From Nocardioides campestrisoli (GTDB lineage: Bacteria > Actinomycetota > Actinomycetes > Propionibacteriales > Nocardioidaceae), in assembly GCF_013624435.2 (NCBI RefSeq), contig NZ_CP061768.1, positions 930,001 to 994,000 on the forward strand: a DNA stretch of 64,000 nt. The letters run 5' to 3'. Positions within the stretch are counted from its first letter, which is position 1; the number at the start of each line of letters is the position of its first letter. Positions 58,635 to 64,000 of this stretch are shown one piece after another. Made by a program: the position numbers and the translations under genes. The notes under the pieces are model-generated. The model saw nothing but the letters and a program-made list of their open reading frames with translations. It did not search any database and was not told where the DNA came from.

Positions 58635-60098
58635 ATGTTCCCCTCATCCGCTCCTGGTGGCGCTCGTGGCCGCGGACTGGGACGACGAGTGTCGCCGTTG
58701 TTCGCACTCGCCCTGGCTGCCGGCTTGGCCGTCCCGCTCGTGTCGAGCGCCCCTGCCGCCGCCGTCCCCGCCGCCCCCGCGCGAGCAGCCGCGGCGCCGT
58801 TGACCGCCGGCGGCCTCTTCGACGAGTCGCCGGTGCCTCAAGCCACGCTCGACACCGACTCCGCGTCCGTCGAGCTCGGCATGAGGTTCTCCACGAGCGT
58901 CGCCGGCAGTGCTCGCGGCGCCCAGATCTACAAGCTGGCCACGAGGGCGTCCCGGACCCCCAGCTCAGCCACGCTGTGGAGTGCCGGCAAAGCCCTGGCC
59001 CGGGTGAACATCCCCCAGACCACCCAGACAGGCTGGATCCAGGCGAACTTCTCCGCACCGGTGGCCTTGGAGCCGGGCAGGACGTACACCATCTCCTACC
59101 ACGCGCCCCGGGGCCGCTATGCCGCGACGCAGGAGGGTTTCCGGACGCCGATCTCGCGCAACGGCCTGACCGCACCGGCCAGCGCAGGTGTCTACAAGTA
59201 CGCCGACAACACCGCGTTCCCGACGAACACCTACCGCGCGACCAACTACTGGGTCGACGTCGTGTTCGCCGCTTCCGGCGCTACTCCCGGCCCGACCCCC
59301 AACCCCGCCCCCGACCCGCCCTCGAACGAGAACTACCCGAACGAGAAGAACACCGGGGTTCCGCAGGACGTGAACCTGAGCGCGTACGAGGGCCCCATGA
59401 CGGTCAACCAGGCTGACGCGGTGATCGATGCGAGAGAGATCGAAGGTCGGCTGGTGATCAGGGCACCTCGCGTGGTGGTGTCGCGCAGCCGGCTCAAGGG
59501 CTCGGTCTACATCGAGCGCTCGGGCTCGTTGACGATGTCCGACTCCACGGTGCGTGGTGGCACCTCGCAGGACTCCGCGGTCAGCCAGTCCGGCTACACG
59601 CTGCGTCGGGTCGAGCTCGTGGGGGCTCGTGCCTCGGCGGGTTGTGACGGCGACTGCAAGGTGATCGACTCGTGGTTGCACGACCAGTACATGAGGCCGG
59701 GCAGCGACTGGCACGGTGACGGGTTCTTGTCCAACGGTGGCAGCAACATGGTGCTGCGGCACAACACCTTGGCGTGCGACTCCAAGCCCACCGGCAACGG
59801 TGGCGCCTGCTCGGCGGCGGTGGCGCTGTACGGCGACTTCGCCCCGATCAGGAACGTGACGGTGGAGGACAACAAGTTCGTGCCCAGCCCGGCCGGCTAC
59901 TGCATGTACGGCGGCTACGACCCGAACAAGCCCTACGGCAGGAGGGCCGAGAACATCAGCGTGACCGGCAACGTGTTCGTCCGCGGGTCGAGCGGCAAGT
60001 GCGGCGTCTACGGCGCTGTGACCGCGGTGGCCACGGGAGGTACCAACGTGTTCAAGGACAACACCTGGGGCGACGGCACCCCTCTGCGGGCGCCCTAG
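58635..60098 (+). CDS. Secreted DUF4082/beta-helix protein, paralogue 2
   Basis: The product has 487 residues. Signal peptide (LFALALAAGLAVPLVSSAPA), a better conserved DUF4082 domain than paralogue 1 (about 55-210: DSASVELGMRFSTSVAGSA, then SYHAPRGRYAATQEGF, TNTYRATNYWVDVVF), a short Pro-rich linker (GPTPNPAPDPPSNENYP) and the same beta-helix domain. Cysteines in GCDGDCKVIDSWLH, LACDSKP, YCMYGGYD and KCGVYGA are conserved between the paralogues and probably form disulfides. GAGGAAGG precedes the ATG; the 164-bp gap before it holds CATATT (58557-58562) and no ORF. The end overlaps the convergent GT2 gene by 4 bp. Confidence 0.8.
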   Translation: MFPSSAPGGARGRGLGRRVSPLFALALAAGLAVPLVSSAPAAAVPAAPARAAAAPLTAGGLFDESPVPQATLDTDSASVELGMRFSTSVAGSARGAQIYKLATRASRTPSSATLWSAGKALARVNIPQTTQTGWIQANFSAPVALEPGRTYTISYHAPRGRYAATQEGFRTPISRNGLTAPASAGVYKYADNTAFPTNTYRATNYWVDVVFAASGATPGPTPNPAPDPPSNENYPNEKNTGVPQDVNLSAYEGPMTVNQADAVIDAREIEGRLVIRAPRVVVSRSRLKGSVYIERSGSLTMSDSTVRGGTSQDSAVSQSGYTLRRVELVGARASAGCDGDCKVIDSWLHDQYMRPGSDWHGDGFLSNGGSNMVLRHNTLACDSKPTGNGGACSAAVALYGDFAPIRNVTVEDNKFVPSPAGYCMYGGYDPNKPYGRRAENISVTGNVFVRGSSGKCGVYGAVTAVATGGTNVFKDNTWGDGTPLRAP

Positions 60099-61027
60099 CC
60101 GTTCCAGGCGACGGTGTGTGGGCCCGGGCTCTCCCTCATCCGCCTGGGGCTGGTGAGCATCTGCAGCGCAGCCCGGCTGGTCGCACGCCCCAGCGCGGTG
60201 CGGCTGGCCTCCCGCGCGACCGTGACGGCCCAGAAGACGGTGCCGGACAGCCACCCGTGCCGGCGACGGTGCAGGCGCACCCGGTTGGCGACCAGCAGTG
60301 CCCACAAGCCGGGGGAGGTGGTCGAGTCGCCCTGCAGGTGGGTGGCCCGGGCGTCGGGCACGTACGCCGTCGCGTAGCCCGCGTCCCGGGCCCGCAGCCC
60401 GTACTCGGTCTCCTCGGAGTAGAGGAAGAACGACTCGTCCCAGCCTCCGCAGGTCTGCCAGCACCGGGCGGAGATCAGCTGGGTCGATCCCTCCGCCCAG
60501 TCGGGGGTGGCCGGGTGGTCGTAGGCCCCGGGGTCGGTGACGAGCTCGCCGAGGCGGCTCCAGCGCCCAGCCCGCCGGGCTCCCATCACGGCGTCCCCGA
60601 GCGCTCGCAGCACGGTCGGCTCCCGGCGCATCGAGAGGTGCAGGTGGCCCCCGGAGTCGGCCAGGCGCGGGACCGCGATGCCGGCTCCGGACCGGTCGAG
60701 TGCGTCGAGCAGGCGGGCGACGCATCCCGGCTCGAGGCGGACGTCCGGGTTGAGCACGAGGACGGCACGGTGCGGGGGAGCGGCGCCCACCCCGGCATTG
60801 AGCCCTGCGGCATAGCCGGCGTTCCGCCCCATCCGCACCACCGTGCATCCCGGCACCAGGTCGAGCGCGCGGGACGCCACGTCGTCGGAGGAGTCGTTGT
60901 CGGCGACCACCAGGTGCCACGACAGCCCGGACAACCCGTCGGCGAGCGAGTCGAGGAGCCCGGGCAGCACGTCGGCGGAGTTGTAGGTGACCACGACGAC
61001 GGCCACGTCGACGGCAGGCGGGCTCAT
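60095..61027 (-). CDS. GT2-family glycosyltransferase (rhamnosyltransferase-like)
   Basis: The product has 310 residues. GT-A motifs: VAVVVVTYNSADVLPGLLDSL, VVADNDSSDD, GRNAGYAAGLNAGV, VLVLNPDVRLEPG (DxD-like region) and FFLYSEETEYGLRARDAGY. This is typical of WbbL/rhamnosyl-type transferases that act on lipid-linked sugars. It is the last gene of the minus-strand arm, coupled to the polymerase gene by ATGA. The donor is not determined. Confidence 0.9.
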   Translation of the reverse strand: MSPPAVDVAVVVVTYNSADVLPGLLDSLADGLSGLSWHLVVADNDSSDDVASRALDLVPGCTVVRMGRNAGYAAGLNAGVGAAPPHRAVLVLNPDVRLEPGCVARLLDALDRSGAGIAVPRLADSGGHLHLSMRREPTVLRALGDAVMGARRAGRWSRLGELVTDPGAYDHPATPDWAEGSTQLISARCWQTCGGWDESFFLYSEETEYGLRARDAGYATAYVPDARATHLQGDSTTSPGLWALLVANRVRLHRRRHGWLSGTVFWAVTVAREASRTALGRATSRAALQMLTSPRRMRESPGPHTVAWNG

Positions 61028-62457
61028 CGGTCGGTGCTCGCGGGCTCGGGAGCGCGGGCAGTGTGCTCGAGACGGTAGAGCGCGCCGGCGAGGCCGAGCA
61101 GCACGAAGGTGACGGCGCCGGTCTTGGCGAAGCCCCAGGCGTCGAAGGTGAAGTAGGCGATGAACATGGCCGCGATGGCAGCGGAGAGCGCCAGTCCCAG
61201 GTGCCTGTGCTCCTCGCTGTCGGCGTGCCGCTTGGCGTGGCGCGCCAGGTAGTACCCCGTGGCGAAGACGCCCAGGGTGGCGGTCAGTCCCAGGATGCCG
61301 AGCTCGATCAGGTTCAAGAGCAGCTGGTTGTCCAGGACGCGGTAGTACTGGGGGATGAAGGTGAACGCGCCCCGGCCCAGGATCGCGTGCTCGGAGTAGA
61401 GGGCGAGGGTGGTGCCGTAGTCGTCGGTGCGTGCCGTCACGCTGGGGTCGGTCAGCGACTGGGTGAAGAGGGACCGGATGGTGCCGAGCAGGCCGGGCAG
61501 AGCCGATCGCATCAGGACCGCCGCCGGAGGTGCGAGCACCAGCAGCCACAGTCGCCGGTTGGCGGGCCAGCCCACGAAGAGCACCAGCATGGCGGTGCCC
61601 AGCGCCACGATGCCGGACCGGGAGACCGCCATCGGGATGGCCAGTGCGATGAGCGCGGCCGGCAGGTACACCGTGAGGACCCGCCGCACGGTGCCCGTGC
61701 GGCGTGGATGGAAGGCGCGGTGCAGGGCGAGCGGCAGCACGGTGGTGAGCACCACGCAGAACTCGATGGGGTGGGTGGTGGTGGCCGAGACCCGGTTGAG
61801 CACGGACCTGGAGATGGAGACCCCGACGTCGTAGGTGGGGGAGAGACCGGGGACCTGGACGTGACGAGCCAGGTTGTCCCCGGTGAAGTACTGGTAGATC
61901 CCGAGGGCGGCCACCACGGCGCAGAGCCCCACCAGCACGTCGATGACGCGATCGAGGTCGGGCCACGACCTGATCCCGTCGATGATGAGCAGTGCGACGC
62001 CCACCCAGCTGCCCAGCGCGATCAGGCCCCGCATCGCGCCCAGCACGGACTTGTCGAACAGCTCCGTCTCGGTGACGGGAAGCAGCGTCCACACCTCGTC
62101 GAAGTCCTGGCGGATGTCGACGGGACGGGTCCAGCCGTGCGCCAGGCCGTTGACCAGGGCCAGCAGCACGCAGAGCACCAGCACCCCGAGTGCCAGGTGC
62201 ATGGGGGTGAGCCCTGCGCTGACCTGTCCGCCGAGGCGGGCGCAGACCCACCACAGCAGGAAGGCCAGCCCCAGCAGGTTGGCCGGCGTGCCGGCGGAGC
62301 CGACCTCTGCCAGCACCAGCTCGCTGGGGATCAGCAGCAGCAGCGCCAGGTAGAGCACCAGCAGCGACACGGCGGGGAGTGCCGCGCCCCGACGTGCCGG
62401 GGTGGGTGCGCGCTCGGCGGGGACGGCCGGCGCGGACGCCACCGCGGTCCCGCTCAT
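61024..62457 (-). CDS. O-antigen ligase/polymerase-type membrane protein
   Basis: The product has 477 residues with about 12 membrane helices and a large extracytoplasmic loop (about 120-230, with FDEVWTLLPVTETELFDKSV). The O-antigen ligase (Wzy_C) signature region appears as LAIPMAVSRSGIVALG and the following helices, with LYSEHAILGRGAFTFIPQYY and LLNLIELGILGL as in EPS polymerases. It probably joins EPS repeat units outside the membrane. ATGA overlaps link it to the Wzz-like gene upstream and to GT2 downstream. Confidence 0.88.
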   Translation of the reverse strand: MSGTAVASAPAVPAERAPTPARRGAALPAVSLLVLYLALLLLIPSELVLAEVGSAGTPANLLGLAFLLWWVCARLGGQVSAGLTPMHLALGVLVLCVLLALVNGLAHGWTRPVDIRQDFDEVWTLLPVTETELFDKSVLGAMRGLIALGSWVGVALLIIDGIRSWPDLDRVIDVLVGLCAVVAALGIYQYFTGDNLARHVQVPGLSPTYDVGVSISRSVLNRVSATTTHPIEFCVVLTTVLPLALHRAFHPRRTGTVRRVLTVYLPAALIALAIPMAVSRSGIVALGTAMLVLFVGWPANRRLWLLVLAPPAAVLMRSALPGLLGTIRSLFTQSLTDPSVTARTDDYGTTLALYSEHAILGRGAFTFIPQYYRVLDNQLLLNLIELGILGLTATLGVFATGYYLARHAKRHADSEEHRHLGLALSAAIAAMFIAYFTFDAWGFAKTGAVTFVLLGLAGALYRLEHTARAPEPASTDR

Positions 62458-63251
62458 CGGTTGCGGCTCGGCCCGGGGCCGCGAGCGCCCGGGTCGCGCT
62501 CGGCGAGCTCACGCTCGTCGGGCGCAGGACTCTCCGCGGACGCCAGCTCGGCGAGCTCCGGCTCGCCCGGGACGGGGGCCTCTGCAGAGGTGGGCGTCCC
62601 TCGCTCCTCGTCCAGGTCCGGGCCGGCTGGCGTCTCCGCCTTCCGCCGCGACCTGCGACGTGCGAGGCCGTCGACGGTGAAGGCGACGATCAGGGTCAGC
62701 ACCAGTCCGATCGCGGCGATCAGCAGCAGAGCCTTGCGCTTGGCCCCCGGGACCACCTCGGCGACCGGGTCGACCGCGTTGGTGCGCGAGAAGATCAGCT
62801 GGCTCTGCGGGATGCCGGGGATCCGCTGGAGGGAGCCCAGCTCGTCGTCGAACCGGCGCAGCAGCTCGTCGCGGGTCTCCAGCACGTCGTCCCGGTCGGC
62901 CCCGGTGACGATCACGTCCAGCGCCGGTCCGCCCGAGGTGCCCAGGGCGATGGAGAAGTCGGACTCGAATCCCTCGTCGACGAGCTCCCGGGCCACGGTC
63001 TTGGTGCTCAGGTCGCTGGCGATCAGGCTCGCGGCGAAGATCAGCCCCGCGTTGAGGTTGGTGTACGGGTTCGTCGGGTTGTTGCTGCCGGTCGACGAGG
63101 ACGGGAGCAGCAGCACGTACTGGGCGCGGGCCTGGTACTCGGTGGGCACGACGGTGATGGCGTAGAAGCCTGCTCCGGCGGTGAGCAGCAGGCCGAGGAG
63201 CACCACGATCCAGCGCCGGGCGAGCACTCGGAGCGCATCAAGGAAGTCCAT
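62454..63251 (-). CDS. Wzz/chain-length-determinant-like protein, no kinase
   Basis: The product has 265 residues. Two membrane helices (about 13-33 and 174-194) flank a periplasmic-type domain starting VVPTEYQARAQYVLLLPSS, the Wzz hallmark. The cytoplasmic tail is Glu/Pro-rich (PAPDERELAERDPGARG) and lacks Walker motifs, so a bacterial tyrosine kinase, if any, is separate and not in the window. It would set the length of the polymer made by the adjacent polymerase. GGGGG precedes the ATG. It heads the minus-strand arm. Confidence 0.85.
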   Translation of the reverse strand: MDFLDALRVLARRWIVVLLGLLLTAGAGFYAITVVPTEYQARAQYVLLLPSSSTGSNNPTNPYTNLNAGLIFAASLIASDLSTKTVARELVDEGFESDFSIALGTSGGPALDVIVTGADRDDVLETRDELLRRFDDELGSLQRIPGIPQSQLIFSRTNAVDPVAEVVPGAKRKALLLIAAIGLVLTLIVAFTVDGLARRRSRRKAETPAGPDLDEERGTPTSAEAPVPGEPELAELASAESPAPDERELAERDPGARGPGPSRNR

Positions 63252-63340
63252 GGGTCCCCCTGTTCGGCGCGCTCAGGGCGACGCTCTCCCACGTGCTGGT
63301 CAGGTGGCCGGAAGGGCCTTGTGGTCGCATCGACTCCCCC

Positions 63341-63346
63341 TAGGGT
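63341..63346 (+). promoter_or_regulatory. -10 box TAGGGT of the terminal glycosyltransferase
   Basis: TAGGGT ends 7 nt before ATG 63354, within the 102-bp region divergent from the Wzz-like gene. Confidence 0.5.
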
Positions 63347-63353
63347 GGCGGTT

Positions 63354-64000
63354 ATGGTCCGACGGGTTGCGGTCTCAGTGGTCTCGGTGTGGAACGACGC
63401 GGCGGTGCTCGGGGCCTGCCTGGACCGCTCGTTGCGCGAGCTGCGGCACACGGCGCCGGACACCGAGCTGGTGGCGGTCGACAACCGCGGGCAGCGCTGC
63501 ACCACGGCGGGCTCGGCCCTCAACGAGGGAGTCAGAGCAGCGACCCGGGACGTGGTCGCCTTCGTCCAGCAGGACATCTACCTCCACTCCCTGGTCGCCC
63601 TGGAGGAAGCGGCAGCCCTGCTGATCGACGACCCGTCGCTGGCGATGGTCGGAGCGGTGGGCATCGACTCCGGCGGCCGGATCCGTGGCCGGATCCGCGA
63701 CCGGGTGGTGCTGATCGGTGAGGCCTGCCCGAGTCCGGTGCCGGTCGACAGCCTCGACGAGGTGCTCTTCCTGGCGCGCCGCCAGGACCTGCTGGCCGAC
63801 CCGCTGTCGGAGGACCCTGACCTGGCGTGGCACGCCTACGCGGTCGAGTGGGGACTGCGCGGCGCCGACCGGGGCCGCGCGGTGGCAGCCGTCGACATCC
63901 CGCTGACCCACAACTCGCTCTCGACCAACCTGGCCAGGCTCGACGAGGCGCACGCCGCTGTGGCCGCGCTGCACCCGGACCGGCTGCCGCTCCAGACGAC
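63354..64000 (+). CDS. GT2-like glycosyltransferase, 5' part
   Basis: The frame is open from ATG 63354 to the window end (215 codons), so the gene is truncated by the window. The start VRRVAVSVVSVWNDAAVLGACL, ELVAVDNRGQRCTTAGSALNEGV and VAFVQQDIYLHSLVALEEAA match the StrF-type GT2-like family, in which VFxHQD is the common form of the motif seen here as VQQD. The later blocks GAVGIDSGGRIRGRIRD and LIGEACPSPVPVDSLDEVLFLARR follow the same family. It is probably another EPS glycosyltransferase, transcribed divergently from the Wzz-like gene under its own promoter. Confidence 0.75.
   Translation, partial: MVRRVAVSVVSVWNDAAVLGACLDRSLRELRHTAPDTELVAVDNRGQRCTTAGSALNEGVRAATRDVVAFVQQDIYLHSLVALEEAAALLIDDPSLAMVGAVGIDSGGRIRGRIRDRVVLIGEACPSPVPVDSLDEVLFLARRQDLLADPLSEDPDLAWHAYAVEWGLRGADRGRAVAAVDIPLTHNSLSTNLARLDEAHAAVAALHPDRLPLQT

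Noticed and set aside
1..64000. Insertion sequences, integrases, phage genes, rRNA
   Set aside because: No transposase, recombinase or phage structural motif was seen in any frame; the only hints of mobility are the repeats listed in the findings.

Overview
The window looks like a chromosomal segment of a high-GC actinobacterium, most likely Nocardioidaceae (Nocardioides-like). This rests on very GC-rich coding sequence with almost only G/C in third positions, a coproporphyrin-type heme gene set (hemE, hemY, hemQ), a DUF3000-RNase D pair next to hemE, separate LigD-type polymerase and LigC-type ligase genes, and many start codons preceded by a TAnnnT hexamer at 6-8 nt with no Shine-Dalgarno, which is the leaderless pattern of actinobacteria. 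Genus and species cannot be fixed from this sequence alone.

Layout. 1-5.5 kb: 3' part of hrpA, a hypothetical gene, a compact structured RNA candidate placed just before an orphan PemK/MazF-like gene, and a sugar-type solute-binding lipoprotein. 5.5-18.5 kb: RNase D and DUF3000 divergent from hemE, then hemY and hemQ. The heme genes are separated by a sulfonate-sulfur module (LysR regulator, SfnB-like oxidoreductase, SsuD, two flavin reductases) with its own promoter and a palindromic operator. 18.5-24.3 kb: tandem palindromes, small envelope genes, msrB, and a gadB-gadC glutamate/GABA pair coupled to a small lipoprotein. 24.3-31.5 kb: LigD-type polymerase and LigC-type ligase flanking a sulfotransferase and a GT4-Stealth fusion. 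31.6-34.2 kb: a tRNA-Gln-like gene and an imperfect copy of its 3' end bracket a single gene encoding a thioester adhesin whose C-terminus is a sortase domain. 34.2-40.9 kb: housekeeping genes glmU, prs, pepN, rplY, pth. 40.9-64 kb: an exopolysaccharide locus. A sugar-phosphate transferase is followed, through a chain of 1-4 nt overlaps, by modified-sugar genes (Gfo/Idh oxidoreductase, epimerase, two DegT aminotransferases, NeuD-like acyltransferase), two glycosyltransferases and an AsnB amidotransferase. A 1557-residue secreted protein with four DUF4082 domains sits inside this operon, and two tandem secreted beta-helix paralogues follow it. A convergent minus-strand arm carries a GT2, an O-antigen-ligase/polymerase-type protein and a Wzz-like protein; a second GT2 begins divergently and runs off the window.

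How it works together: the EPS locus makes and probably amidates an amino-sugar-containing polymer and appears to co-produce large secreted proteins with it. The most unusual objects are the thioester-sortase fusion bounded by tRNA-derived repeats, the four-way-junction RNA beside an antitoxin-less MazF-fold gene, a two-copy hairpin element (2.5 kb and 34.2 kb), and the tandem beta-helix paralogues with atypical codon use. No insertion sequence, integrase, CRISPR array or rRNA was seen.
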